DNA of 64,000 nucleotides from positions 12,445,828 to 12,509,827 of the forward strand of contig CM028378.1 in assembly GCA_013146195.2 (NCBI GenBank), read 5' to 3'. Position 1 is the stretch's first letter, and every line of letters begins with the position of its first letter. Under the pieces are notes generated by a model. The model had not been told where the DNA came from, searched no databases, and saw only the letters and a list, made by a program, of their open reading frames with translations. Shown piece by piece: positions 42,255-54,657 of the stretch. The DNA is from Codonopsis lanceolata. Its lineage: Eukaryota > Streptophyta > Magnoliopsida > Asterales > Campanulaceae. The translations under genes and the position numbers were made by a program.

Positions 42255-43561
42255 TTTGGTTTTCTTTCTTGAAGAAAGGGTCCCTCGTCTTCCCATGTAT
42301 TTGAGTAACTCCCCTTTCTCTATTAGGTATTTGGATTTCACGCGCCAAACCTAACCTTATTTGCAAATACCCCCTTTGCTGCAGCCTGCATGGCTACCGA
42401 TTACATAACGAATAACGATCCACCCAACACGAGAGTCTACAACTTGATTTAGGTTTGGTGAAAAAAGTTCGTTTGGATTGAGTTCATGTGATAATCAAAC
42501 CAATTTAAATGAATACTCAATCTCATTAGGTTGTCAATTCTAGATTCAATAAAATTACAAACCCGTTATTTCTAACTACATTACGATTTACAAATGAGCT
42601 CGGTTCAACAAATCAAACTTCAACATTTTTTCAAACTCCACAACATAATCAAATTAAAGCTACAATATTAATCTATTTGAATTAGTTAGGCTCGTTTACA
42701 ACCTACAAATTTGATATAATGTTTTGTACTTTTCCCCGTAAAAAATTACATATTTGTTTCTCTTTAGTTGACTCTTGTAGTCGAGTAATATTTTATTTTA
42801 TTTTGTATTACTATTGTTTAATGAAATGATGTACACCTTTATCTTTAAAAAATCTAATTATTATGAGATATATAATTAATATTATAGTTGGTCATAATTA
42901 CAAAACTAAATGAGCATAACCAATATGTTAATTTCAAATGTTGAGGTTAAAGTTGTAATATTATGAAGATGATAAAGTTGGACTCTTTACCCGGAACTGA
43001 GAAAATAATTAATAAGAGTGACAAATCGGCAGTGGTGGGTTGTTAGTGGGTCGGCATGATAACAACATGATACGATAAGCATAAATATGGACATGAGACG
43101 ATAAGCTTATCATGTCTAAAATTAAAACCCGACCACAACACGATAAAAATGTAAAAAACACGACACGATAAACAAAAAATGTTAGATATATCTAGTCATG
43201 CCCATTAAGCCCAATGAAATATTTTATTTTATTTCTTAACACATATTCTAATAAGTTATCCATAGAAAAATAGTCTATGTAGTTTAAAAGTTACAATTGT
43301 TTAAATCTAATACTATTACTAAAACATAAGCCGTAAAATTTATTTATTTTTACAAAATCGATTAGTTTAACATAGATTTTATCTGATTCCTACTTTCATT
43401 CTTCTACTTTTACTTGGATTAAAGCTGGATTCCTTTAATTTCATAGAAAAATATATTTACTTAGATTTTGGTTGTGCACGTGGCATGTTCAAAAAGCTAT
43501 TTTTTACATTGCTAATTGATGAAAATTTAATTCTTTTTAATTACTACTAACAGAAGCCACT
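42255..43561. other. Intergenic stretch with nothing recognised
   Basis: AT-rich DNA between the second Pack-MULE and the copia element. A GCGCCAAA octamer occurs at 42342-42349 but no gene starts nearby. No open frame with homology. Confidence 0.45.
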
Positions 43562-43566
43562 GGTGT

Positions 43567-43893
43567 TGTTGAAAATTGGAGGCCCAAAATCAGTTGTATG
43601 GGCAGCCTTTTCTATGACTCCCTAAGCCCGCTAATATCTTGGGCCATCTCCTGTGCAACCCGTCCATTTATTGGTGAAGCCCCATTTGTTGCTTTTGGTG
43701 GTATTTGAATTTGTGGATAACAGCTCACTCACTTTATCTTTTATTTGTGTATCCGTTTCCTTCCATCCTTCAGCCACCCTATATAAGTCTACTTCCCCCC
43801 TTGCGTCATTTGTGGGAAAAATAGTGAGAAATAGGGCTGTTAGATTTCGGTGAGCAGAGTGTGAGGAAAAAAAATCCCCAGTAGTCATGTTAT

Positions 43894-43931
<38 letters not shown>

Positions 43932-44731
43932 GTCCAGTTCTATTCCTTTTTAGATTTAGGTTGGATACTCCCCTCCGTCATATAATCCTTGGTGAGTATG
44001 AGTCTGAGAGTTACCTAAATATAGCCACTCTTCTGTCGTGTATTGTTGTGAGGGACAGACCTTGTTCGTCGTTTCTTTGTGAGTGTGTCGTGTGTTGAGT
44101 GAACTGAGAGAGAGCCTGGGTTTGGGTCACGGGTTGCTGGTTGGTTGAGTTGTCTTCTCCGGTCACCTTCTCCGTTCAGTGGCCGGAGATTGATTGGTCG
44201 AGCTTGTTCTATGTAAGGCTTTGACCTTGGATAGCAGTGTGTTGGTTCTTGTTTGGACTCGTTGGTGGATATAGCCGGTGAAAGGGTTACTGAGCCGACG
44301 AGAGACTAGCCGGGGTCTTCGACCGATTACGGCGAGTTGTGTCTTGGTACACGGCGACGTAGTGCTATCGATCGTTGCTTTCATATATTTCTATTGCCAT
44401 TATCTGTGATACTAACTTGTTTTGTTCCTGCAGCTCTGTTATTTCACCCTATTATCACACAGTGTATTTTCACTATCTGTTCTTCCATAACAGTTGGTGA
44501 AAATACTCGTTCTGTGTTTCCGGATTATTCAGTATACCTATTTACTGCTTAGACCCCTCAGTGATTAAATGTTACCCCCACCCCGGTTTGTAATCGATAG
44601 ATGGTTATTTAGTTATTCTGTAATAACTAGTGTTATCCGTATTTAATCTTGGTTTTATAAATATTTATCTGGTTACTCTGATTTCTGTACGAGACTGTTC
44701 CTGGCTATTTGTGTGGTGCAATCACATAACA
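43567..44731 (+). mobile_element. 5' LTR of the copia element
   Basis: TG...CA ends, 1165 bp. Contains a CT microsatellite (43896-43926) much longer than in the 3' LTR, and CCTATATAAG (about 43779), a likely TATA box. Ends directly before the primer-binding site. Confidence 0.9.
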
Positions 44732-44732
44732 G

Positions 44733-44744
44733 TGGTATCAGAGC
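44733..44744 (+). other. Primer-binding site of the copia element
   Basis: TGGTATCAGAGC, complementary to initiator methionine tRNA, one base after the 5' LTR. Confidence 0.9.
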
Positions 44745-45069
44745 CACCCACGTCCCCATACCGTAAAATCGATAGAGTCCCCTTCAACCCAAAGTTATAT
44801 TAGAAACTCTCTCCTAGGGTTTCTTGGTGAGCTTTAGTTACCTTTGCTTGTCTTTTACTTTCAGTATTAGATCGGTAGAAATATTCTGATTATTTCGTTG
44901 CTTGGGTTTGTTGCTCTGTTCCAGATCTGTTTTAAGTGTTTTTCTTAATCCTGCTTCATTGGAATTATAACTGCTTTAGTTTTTTTTTTTTTTTGCTTCC
45001 TGCTTTGATATTCTGCTTCTGTTCTGTGGTTTTTTGGTGTTCTGTTTGTTTTTGTTAAAATCTTTTGAA

Positions 45070-45940
45070 ATGGCAACATCTTATGGTTTGGAACCTTTTA
45101 ATGGCAAAACTGACTTTTCTATTTGACAACAAAAAATGAAAAGTATTTGGATAAAATAAAAAGTTTTCAAAGCCATAACACACAATTTTTCAAAAGATAC
45201 TTCCGAAGAAGCTATTCGTGAAATGGACGAAAGTGCCTACTCATCTTTTATCTTGAACGTGACTAGTCCGGTTATGCGGAAATGTGGTAAACACCAACAT
45301 GCTAAAAGTCTTTGGGAAAAATTAGAAGAACTTTACTATGAGAAAACTCTGCCAAGTAAAATTCATCTTCTTGAAAAAAAATTCAGTTTTAAATTGGATT
45401 TAAACAAAGACATGGAAGATAACATTGACGCATTTACCAAATTAGTTGAAGATATTAAACAAACCAGTGATGAACACATAGACGATTATACCTCGATTGT
45501 GCTTTTAAATGCAATACCTGAATCTTATGCCGACATGAAATCTGCTATTAAGTACGGTAGAGATAAGATAACGCTTGATACGGTGATTACTAGTCTGAAA
45601 GGCAAAGAGTTAGATTTAAAAGGTGCTAGAAACGGTAAATTGAATTCCGGTGAGGTTAATATGGTGAAAGGCCGAACTTTCGAAAGAAACAATGGACAGA
45701 AGAACAACCAAAATCAGAATCAAGGAAAATTTCAGAATTATGGAAATTGTAGGAATAGGAGCAAAAGTAAGTCCAAATCAAGAACTAAAAGGTCGGAAGT
45801 GTTATAATTGTGGAGAGGTAGGACACTTTAGGAAGGATTACCCTAATCTTAGGAAGAAGAACACGATCCATAATCATCAAAATGACCGTAACATGGCTTC
45901 CAATAATGAGAGTAATGCTGAGGTTTTTATGGTAATCTGA
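45070..45940 (+). pseudogene. Copia gag, broken
   Basis: Starts MATSYGLEPFNGKTDFS and then hits TGA where a tryptophan is expected, and a further TAA shortly after. From 45223 it is open: KSLWEKLEELYYEKTLPSKI, LNAIPESYADMKSAIKYGRD, as in UBN2/Retrotran_gag_2 domains. A frame change precedes the zinc knuckle CYNCGEVGHFRKDYPN, where the last cysteine of CX2CX4HX4C is tyrosine. Confidence 0.85.
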
Positions 45941-45994
45941 ATTATGTGATGAGACTATGAATTTTGTGCATTCTATGTTTGCGTGCGAAATGAA

Positions 45995-47640
45995 TGATTG
46001 ATAGATTCTGGCTGCACTTATCACATGTCACCATTTAAAAACAATTTTACCTCTTACAAAGAATTGGAAACATGTTTTGTCTCTATGGCAAATAAGAAAA
46101 AATGACAAATTGCTGGAATTGGTGATGTATGTCTCAAATTTGATTTTGGAAATTGTTTAACTTTGAAGAATGTTCGACATGTGCCTGATTAGTGCAATAA
46201 CTTGATTTCCTGTGTTGCTTTGGAAGATGCGTGTCTTGAGGGTAAATGGGGAAAAAGGATTATGAAAATTCTTAAGGGATCTTTAGTGATTGTTAAGGCT
46301 GAAAAACACCGAAATTTGTATGTTTGCTCTGCTATGCCTATATCTTGTGATGATAATTGTGTGAATCTTGTTAAAGAAGATAAAACAAAATTATGGCATA
46401 AAAGACTAGGTCACATGAGTTCTAAAGGCCTTTAAATCTTAAACAAAACCGGAGTGTTTGGAAAAGATAAGATTTATACTTTACCTTTTTGTGAAACATG
46501 TGTCATGAGTAAACAAAAACGAGTGAGTTTTCCACCTCCCCCTAACCCGAAAAAGTTTTCTTCAAAACGTGTTTTAGAATACATACATGCTGATGTGTGG
46601 GGTCCTGATAGTGTTCCAACTCATGGTGGTAATCGTTATTTCTTGTCGATCATCGATGACTTTTCTAGGAAAGTGTGGTTGTTTTTGATGCAAAACAAAT
46701 CTGAAGTGTTTGAGAAATTTAAGAACTGTAAAACTTTGATTGAGAACCAAACTGGTCTTAAAATCAAGATACTTAGGACTGATAATGGGTTGGAATTTTG
46801 TAACCATGACATGGATAATTTTTTTGTTCAGAATGGGATTGAGAAGCACAAAACTGTGCTTTACAACCCCCAACAAAATGATGTCGCGAAAATGATGAAT
46901 AGAACCCTTCTTGAGCGTGTGAGGAGCATGTTAGCAACTTCGGGACTCTCCAAAAAGTTTTGGGAGAGGCAGTTTTGACTGCCGCTAACCTTATTAATAG
47001 GTCCCCGTCTGTTCCTTTACATGACCGTTGTCCTGAGGTTGTGTTTTCTGGTAGGGAGGTTGAATTCTCAAACTTGTGAATTTTTGGTTATGCTGCCTAT
47101 GCCCATAGGAGACTAGATAAATTTGAACCTAGATCAGTGAGATGTGTATTCTTAGGATACCCGGAGGGTGTTAAAGGATATAGGTTGTGGTTACGTGAGG
47201 AACCGGGATTTAAAGTGATAATTAGTAGGGATGTCGTGTTTAATAAAATGAATTTCCCTACTTGATTGTTCCTGCTGAACCTATCCCTCCCCCGGCTCCC
47301 ATTATGGTGGAGCATCCCTTGGGATCAAGTGATGCTAGTGACCAACCTGAAACAGTGAATTCTGAAATTGGTGATAATTCTGAAAATGTGAATTTTGATA
47401 ATTTGCATGAATTGCCTGAAAATGAGAATTCTGGAAATGAGCATGATATTCCTGAAAATAAACTTGATGAGAAAAATGAAGATATTGAAAATGAATAAAA
47501 TGAAATTCATGAATTGGATGATTTGCATGACTATCAACTTGTTCGTGACAGACCTAGACGACTTGCTAGGCAACCTTCTCGTTTTGATGATTTTCATATG
47601 ACTTCATTTGTTTTTGGTGTGTTTGAATTCTATTGATAAT
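45995..47640 (+). pseudogene. Copia protease and integrase region, broken
   Basis: LIDSGCTYHMSPFKNNF is the protease active site (family DSGAS/DSGCT H). Stops follow near 46102 and 46190. LWHKRLGHMSSKGL and LPFCETCVMSKQKR form the HHCC zinc motif of the integrase. The core has HADVWGPDS and LRTDNGLEF, the first two catalytic aspartates, but the glutamate expected in NGVAERMNRTLLE is lysine (NDVAKMMNRTLLE). Stops occur after SSKGL and WERQF. The last part is acidic and ends near the nested insertion with NDWINDM. Confidence 0.85.
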
Positions 47641-47706
47641 TCCGAGCCAAAAACCTATAATCAAGCTTTGAAATCTGAAAATTGCAATGATTGGATTAAT
47701 GATATG

Positions 47707-48952
47707 TGTTGGTCCCAAATGGCACAATAATAAGCTATAATGGGGGGGGGTTGAATAGCTTATTAGATACTTAAAACTTTTCGTATAAATTCCTAAAACA
47801 AGCACTTGCAATCTATTGAAGAGATTGAAGTAGCGGAAGTCTTGTAAGGAAAACAGTTCAAGTCTGCTGGTGAAGCACTACCGGTAGACTTTGCTGAATA
47901 CTCAAGTCTGTTGTTTGAAGCGATAAGTAAATTGATATGGAACAGTATAAAGCAGTAAGCAACAGTAATGAAAGAACACAAGTATTTTGAGATGGTTCGC
48001 ACTATAAAGAATGTTACATCCACCACCAAGGCAGTCAACCTTTGATTTAAATGTGCACTATGTTTTCCACTAGTTCTATTACAAAGAGGTCCAATGGATC
48101 GTGTACAAAATATTTGACTTGTGTTTGGGGGTTGGGAATTGAATATCTGAACAAATAGAATATTCAATTGTGCAGAAGAATAGAATAAATAACAACAATA
48201 AGAAGCAAAAGATAAAGTGTTGATGCAGATCTTGTTGTTGTTGTTGAGGACTTTGTTGATCAGTTTAAGATCTCTTGAATGCACTGAGTATATAAGACTT
48301 GATGTTGTTGGAGAAATTCAGAGCATTGTTTTCTTCAGTCTTTAATGGCAATATTTATAGCTGGGCCATTCTTGAGATCGTTTGGAGAAGACGAAGAGTA
48401 ACAACTTTATTTGGTTGAATGCATTAAATGCATGGAGTTGACTTTGTAGATTTCGTCTTCACTGATACTGAGCAGGGAATGGTGAAGAGTTGTTGCAGCA
48501 ACTGGTAGGTGAGCAATCAGAGTTGCTGACCTGCAATAGTTGGTACAGAATGTAAGTGTTAGTCTGTTCACCTGCTCTGTCACTTTTCAGGAAGCGAAAG
48601 TCTTCATGCTTTTCGGAAAGCTGGATAAGCGTGTCTGAGAAGTCAAGTGTTGATGAAGGATTTGTTTAAATTAAATTCAAACTGATAAAGGCTGAATTTA
48701 ATTAATCCACTAAAGCTTGGTGACTGGACACGTCATGCTTGAGTAAGTGCAGACAAGGTCTGCCGTTGGATGCTGAATGAAGTCTTTCGGTGAAGCCTTC
48801 AACTAATGTCTTTCACTGAACCTGTGAAGCTAACAAAACTATTCTAAAGGCAAAGTTCTATACACAGTTGCCACGCTAATTGATACGCAACCCAATTAGC
48901 CACTAAGCATAGAACCTAATGTAATGTATGAACAGATGTAAATCAATATACA
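47707..48952 (+). mobile_element. Solo LTR-like insertion splitting the copia pol gene
   Basis: Begins TGTTGGTCCCAAATGGCAC with a G9-10 run and TTGAATAGC, a start common to plant copia LTRs, and ends near AATATACA. ATTTATAGCTGGG (about 48351) may be its TATA region. The interrupted protein reads NDWINDM before it and RNNTMNEEMNYLHINQIW after it. The flanking 5-mers ATATG and AAATG match imperfectly, so the exact right end is uncertain by a base or two. Confidence 0.65.
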
Positions 48953-48953
48953 A

Positions 48954-50480
48954 ATGAGAAACAACACTATGAATGAGGAAATGAATTATTTGCATATTAA
49001 TCAAATCTGGATTTTAGTGCCTAAGCCGAAAAACTATTCAGTTGTTGCTTGCAAGTGGCTTTATAAAATCAAAGGTGAATCAGATTCAATTAGGTTTAAA
49101 GCAAGATTAGTGGCTAAGGGATTTACTCAAAAGGAAGGAATAGATTACACTAAAATTTTTGCTTCGGTGGTTAAGTTCACAACTGTTAGGATTATACCTG
49201 CTTTGGTAGCTCAATTTGATTGGGAATTGAAACAAATGGACGTTAAAACTGTTTTCTTGCATGGAGATTTGGATGAAAAAATCTACATGAGGCAACCCGA
49301 GGGGTATGTGGATAATCAATGTCCTGACTATGTGTGCTTGTTAAAGAAATCCTTATATGGCTTGAAGCAATCTCCTCGCATGTGGAATATTAAATTTGAT
49401 CAATGCATGCTAGATTTGAAATTTACGCAGGGTGCTTATGATCATTGTCTTTATTTCAAAAATGATAGGAGTGTGCCTGTTTTCTTGCTCATATATGTGG
49501 ATGATATGCTTCTTATTAGCCCATGCTCTAAATCTATTGAATATGTTAAGAATTGCTTGAGTGCTAAATTTGACATGAAATATTTAGGTGATGCTAGTAA
49601 GATACTTGGCATGAACATAGTTAGGGACCGCAAATCCTCATTTGTTTACTTGAACCAAATTTCATATGTTGAAAAGATTTTGAGTAAATTTTCAATGGTT
49701 AATGATGATTCTGTAGATGTTCCCCTTGCCTCCCATTTTGTGCTTAGTAAAGAGCAGTGTTCGAAAAATCAATTTGAAATGAATCAAATGAATAGAATGC
49801 CGTATTCCAATGCCATAGGTTCTATTATGTATTTGATGGTTAGTACTCTCCCCGACATTGCTTATGCCATTAGTTGTCTTAGCCGTTATATGTCGAACCC
49901 GGGCTTGCCCCATTGGCATGCCGTTAAGTGGTTGTTGCGGTACTTAAAACATTCTTTGAACTATGGATTGAAATTCTTTAAATCTGAAAACGGTGTTAGA
50001 TTGGTAGGATATGTTGACTCAAACTATGCCAATGATAGAGACCATAGGAAATCAACCACCCCGTCTTATGTGTTCACACTTTGCGGTTCTTGCATTAGTT
50101 GGAAGTCTCAACTGCAATTTGTTGTGGCCCTGTCCACGACCGAGGCTGAATACATAGCTATAACCGAATGTATTAAGGAAGTTCTTTGGTTAAAAGGTTT
50201 AATTTCTGAAATTGATTTTTTAAAGGACAAAGTGGTAGTATTTTCTAATAGTCAAAGTGGTATTCAACTTTGCAAAAATCCAGTTTTTCACGATAGAACT
50301 AAGCACTTTGATGTTCACTTTCATTTCATTCGTGATGTTGTTGCTAAGTGCATTATTTACCTGGATAAAATTGGCACTAGTTTGAATCTTGCTGATATGA
50401 ATACTAAGTGCCTTCCCGTTTCAAATTTTCTGAACTGTTTGAAAATTTTGATGTTTGACATCGGTGATCCCGGTAATTGA
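48954..50480 (+). CDS. Copia reverse transcriptase and RNase H, open reading frame intact
   Basis: A 508-residue open frame. ACKWLYKIKGESDSIRFKAR and LVAKGFTQKEGIDYTKIFA start the RVT_2 domain; the catalytic aspartates are in KQMDVKTVFLHGDLDEKIY and LLIYVDDMLL. RNase H follows: VGYVDSNYANDRDHRKSTT, ALSTTEAEYIA, and SNSQSGIQLCKNPVFHDRT, where the family usually has an aspartate (C/FDSQS) and this copy has asparagine. The frame remains open although the other domains are broken; its first codons derive from the pol gene after the nested insertion. Not expected to be expressed as part of a working polyprotein. Confidence 0.9.
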   Translation: MRNNTMNEEMNYLHINQIWILVPKPKNYSVVACKWLYKIKGESDSIRFKARLVAKGFTQKEGIDYTKIFASVVKFTTVRIIPALVAQFDWELKQMDVKTVFLHGDLDEKIYMRQPEGYVDNQCPDYVCLLKKSLYGLKQSPRMWNIKFDQCMLDLKFTQGAYDHCLYFKNDRSVPVFLLIYVDDMLLISPCSKSIEYVKNCLSAKFDMKYLGDASKILGMNIVRDRKSSFVYLNQISYVEKILSKFSMVNDDSVDVPLASHFVLSKEQCSKNQFEMNQMNRMPYSNAIGSIMYLMVSTLPDIAYAISCLSRYMSNPGLPHWHAVKWLLRYLKHSLNYGLKFFKSENGVRLVGYVDSNYANDRDHRKSTTPSYVFTLCGSCISWKSQLQFVVALSTTEAEYIAITECIKEVLWLKGLISEIDFLKDKVVVFSNSQSGIQLCKNPVFHDRTKHFDVHFHFIRDVVAKCIIYLDKIGTSLNLADMNTKCLPVSNFLNCLKILMFDIGDPGN

Positions 50481-50759
50481 GGTTGACCCATTTTCTGTGA
50501 TTTCTCCCCGAAAATCCATGCTTGTTCTTTGTGAGACATCATGATAACTTGGCTTCTTCTGTCATTGAATTAGCTTAGTTCCTTTAAATTTTATGCTCCT
50601 TTTTGTGGTTGCTTAAAATTTTGTTTTTTTTGTTTTTTTTCTGTTTTTGGTCCTGCTTTGTGTTGGATCAAGTGCAGGGATAAGGCGATGATGAACCTTT
50701 TCTGTTTATATATCCTCGAGTCAATTGTTGTGAACCGGCACTTGTTCCAAGGTGGAGAT

Positions 50760-51901
50760 TGTTGAAAATTGGAGGCCCAAAATCAGTTTTATGGGCAGCC
50801 TTTTCTATGACTCCCTAAGCCCACTAATATCTTGGCCCATCTCCTGTGCAGCCCGTCCCTTTATTGGTGAAGCCCCCTTTGTTGCTTTTGGTGGTATTTG
50901 AATTTGTGGATAATGAATGACAGCTCACTCACTTTATCCTTTATTTGTGTAATCGTTTCCTTCCATCCTTCAGTCGCCCTATATAAGTCTGCTTCCCCCA
51001 TAGCGTCATTCGTGGGAAAAATAGTGAGAAATAGGGCAGTTAGATTTCGGTGAGCAGAGTGTGAGGAAGAAAAATCCCCAGTAGCCGTGTTATTGTCTCT
51101 CTCTCTTCTCTGTCCAGTTCTGTTCCTTTTTAGATTTAGGTTGGATACCTCCCTCCGTCATATAATCCTTGGTGAGATTATGAGTCTGAGAGTTACCTAA
51201 ATATAGCCACTCTTCTGCCGTGTGTTTTGCTGCGAGGGACAGACCTTGTTCGTCGTTTCTTTGTGAGTGTGCCATGTGTTGAGTGAACTGAGAGAGAGCC
51301 TGTGTTTGGGTTACGGGTTGCTGGTTGGTTGAGTTGTCTCTTCCGGTCACCTTCTCCGTTCAGTTGCCGGAGATTGATTGGTCGAGCTTGTTCTGTGTAA
51401 GGCTTTGACCTTGGATAACAGTGTGTTGGTTCTTGTTTGGACTCGTTGGTGGATATGACCGGTGAAAGGGTTCGACGGAGACTAGCCGAGTCTTCAACCG
51501 ACGAAGTCGTGTCTTGGTACACGACGACGTAGTGCTCTCGATCGTTGCTTTCATATATTTCTGTTGCCATTATCTGTGATACTAACTTGTTTTGTTCCTG
51601 CAGCTCTGCTATTTCATCCTCTTATCACACAGTGTATTTTCACTCTCTGTTCTTCCATAATAGTTGGTGAAAATATTTGTTATGTGTTTTCAGATTATTC
51701 AGTATATCTATTTACTGCTTAGACCCCTCAATGATTAAATGTTACCCCCACCCCGGTTTGTAATCGATAGGTGGTTATTTAGTTATTCTGTAATAACTAG
51801 TGTTATCTGTATTTAATATTGGGTCTATAAATATTTATCTGGTTACTCCGATTTCTATACGGGACTGTTCCTGGCTATTAGTGTGGTACAATCACACAAC
51901 A
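50760..51901 (+). mobile_element. 3' LTR of the copia element
   Basis: Preceded by the purine-rich CAAGGTGGAGAT. 1142 bp, differing from the 5' LTR by scattered substitutions and small indels, including a much shorter CT run (51095-51106). The divergence indicates that the insertion is not recent. Confidence 0.9.
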
Positions 51902-52074
51902 TGTGTCACATGACGACGTTTTGTTAAAATGATCAATTTCACTAGAAAATTACTAATTAATCTATATCAATTAATTACTAATTACTTTATTTCTTACGTT
52001 GTTTTTCTACAGACAAATCCTATGAAAATCTTTCAATTACCCATTCATTGATCAATTTCAATGTGGCAAAGACT

Positions 52075-54095
52075 TGTGTAGGACGGTCTTACGGATCCTA
52101 AATCCGTAAGACGGAGCCCCATATAGAAATTCGCGGTTTAATAAGTAAACATGTTATTAATACTCAGTATTGTGGTCCAGCCGAGTTGGTTCTTAGCGAA
52201 CTTTAAAGTCTTGGTTCAAGTTGGTCATGAGCTCGAAACTCCCTAGCTACTGAATTATGTTTTTATGTTCATTTCCTCTATTTGCTACGGTGCCCCCTCC
52301 ACTTTCAATGTTTGTCGCCGAATTCTCATGTTTTGCAATTTAATCATTTGTCAGCTCCGTTAGCCATCCATTAGCATCAATTGGCTTGGGATACTTGACA
52401 TATTCTAACGGACTTATAAATGAAAATTTATTATAATGACACATTTTAATGTTAAAAGCGACACTATAAATGAAAATTTATTATAATTTTTATTAAAATT
52501 CAAAGTAACACTTTTAATACTAAAAAATGACACATTTAATACTAAAAAGTGACACTTTTAATACTAAAAAGTGACATTCTTAATACTAAAAAATGACACT
52601 CTTATAATACTAAAAAGTAACACTCTTAAATCTTAATACTAAAAAGTGACACTCTTATAATACTAAAAAATGACACTCTTAAAGCTAAAAAGTGACACTC
52701 TTAATTTTAAAAAGTGACACATTTAATATTAAATGTGACACTATAAATAAAAATTTATTATAATTCTTATTAAAATACAAAATAACACTATTAATACTAA
52801 AAAGGTGACACATTTAATACTAAAAAGTGACACACTTAATACTAAAAAGTGACACTCTTATAATACTAAAAAGTGATCCTCTTAATAGTAAAAAGTGACA
52901 CTCTTAATACTAAAAAGTGACACTCTTATTACTAAAAAGTGACACTCTTATTAATAAATAGTGACACTCTTATTATTAAAAAGTGACACTCTTAATACTA
53001 AAAAGTGACACTCTTAATACTAAAAAGTGACACTCTTAATACTAAATAGTGACACATTTAATACTAAAAAGTGACACTCTTAATACTAAAAAGTGACACT
53101 CTTAATACTAAAAAGTGACACTCTTAATACTAAATAGTGACACATTTAATACTAAAAAGTGACACTCTTAATACTAAAAAGTGACACTCTTAATATTAAA
53201 AAGTGACACTCTTAATACTAAATAGTGACACATTTAATACTAAAAAGTGACACTCTTATTACTAAAAAGTGACACTCTTAATACAAAAAAGTGACACTCT
53301 TAATACAAAAAAATGACACTCTTAATACAAAAAAGTGACACTCTTAATACTAAAAAGTGACACTCTTAATACTAAAAAGTGACAAATTTAATACTAAAAA
53401 GTGACACTCTTAATATTAAAAAGTGACACTCTTAATACTAAAAAGTGACACTCTTAATATTAAAAAGTGACACTTGTAATACTAAAAAGTGACACTCTTA
53501 ATTCTTTGATTCCACTTCACCATGACTCTCATTTTTTTAGTATTAAAAGTGTCACTTTTTAGTGTTAAATTTGTCAATTTTTAGTATTAAAAATGTCACT
53601 TTTTAGTATTAAGAGTATTATTTTGTATTTTAATAAGAATTATAATAAATTACCCTTTATAGTGTCACTTTCAACCTTAAAATATATCACTTTTGTCTTT
53701 TCAATGTGTCACGTTTGGCTTTAAACGTGTCATTTAGCATTTTGTTAAAGTCCATTAAGATCCGTTAAGTATCTCAAGGCAATTGATGCTAACAGGGCTG
53801 ACAAAGGTTTAAACAGTAAGGCGGGAAAACATAAGAATTACGGTGACAAACCTTGAAAATGCAGGGGTACCGGAGCAAAAAAACATATTTCTGGCAATAA
53901 AAGTTAATTATAGCGCAAGGGAGATTCAAACCACTGACCGAGGCGCGCTATGAACTAAACCTTATGCATTTTTCGTGAACCACCTCATCTAATTGCGTTT
54001 TATGAATTTTTATAACATTATATTTATTTATTATGACCCGCGAATTTTTAAATGGAGCTCCGTCTTGCGGATAATGATCCATAAGACCGTCCTAC
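52075..54095. mobile_element. Fold-back element 2 with a long 22-bp minisatellite
   Basis: The left end TGTAGGACGGTCTTACGG and the complement of the right end GTAGGACGGTCTTATGG pair, and the arms continue inverted for several hundred bases (GCATCAATTGGCTTGGGATA at left against CAAGGCAATTGATGCTAAC at right). The loop holds a long tandem array. Arms match the right arm of element 1 (27643-28799). No open frame with homology and no duplication identified. Confidence 0.65.
52420..53725. repeat. 22-bp minisatellite with orientation switch
   Basis: Units consist of GTGACACTCTTAATACT followed by about five A, repeated several dozen times from about 52500 to 53500 with period 21-23 and small variants (TTATTACT, ATACAAAA, CATTTAATACT). 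At about 53510-53530 the array stops, and the opposite strand orientation (TTTTTAGTATTAAAAGTGTC) runs to about 53725. Each unit carries the near-palindrome AGTGACACT. Confidence 0.85.
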
Positions 54096-54585
54096 CGGAG
54101 ACCACCTCTTTCAATGTATACCTTATTTTAGTTTTGTTCAAAATATTCGAATTTAAATTTTAATTACTTATAACAAGTTTAAGAAATTATCTTATTATAA
54201 ATAGTTTTTGCAAACAAAAATATTATTTGAACCGTGCATCGCACATGTACAAACTACTGATGTAACTATAGAAAAATCATGAAGATATCTAAATGAAGTG
54301 AACAACAATCAATAATCCCTAGTAAATTTAAAAAACATAATTTTAAAAAACATATTTTTTTTGTTTTTTTTTTAGCGTGGCTCAATATTAACCCATTTTT
54401 CATTGCGCTTATCGAAATTGTTGGCGGTCCACTTTACCGAATTTTCAATATTAACCATTTTTCATTAGAGAAATTTTTCCATTTACCGAATTTTCAACTT
54501 ATATATTTAGTACCCAGGTTTTTTATTTAATTGCATAAGTCCAATTTCATATTATTCATCCTAAATTTCCAAGCGAGATGGGTAC

Positions 54586-54657
<72 letters not shown>

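Larger units (their letters stand above)
43567..51901 (+). mobile_element. Full-length but defective Ty1/copia retrotransposon with a nested solo LTR
   Basis: Two LTRs (43567-44731, 50760-51901) starting TGTTGAAAATTGGAGG and ending CAATCACAYAACA flank a primer-binding site and gag, protease, integrase, reverse transcriptase and RNase H in copia order. The 5-bp flanks are GGTGT and TGTGT, one mismatch. Stops interrupt gag, protease and integrase. The closest lineage appears to be TNT1-94-like. A 1.25 kb solo LTR has landed between integrase and reverse transcriptase. Confidence 0.9.

Noticed and set aside
47262..47498. Acidic plus-strand frame rich in Asn, Glu and Ser
   Set aside because: It is the variable linker between copia integrase and reverse transcriptase, not a separate gene.
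52420..53725. Regular short repeats that could be taken for a CRISPR array
   Set aside because: Units are directly adjacent with no unique spacers, the context is a plant fold-back element, and the genome is eukaryotic.
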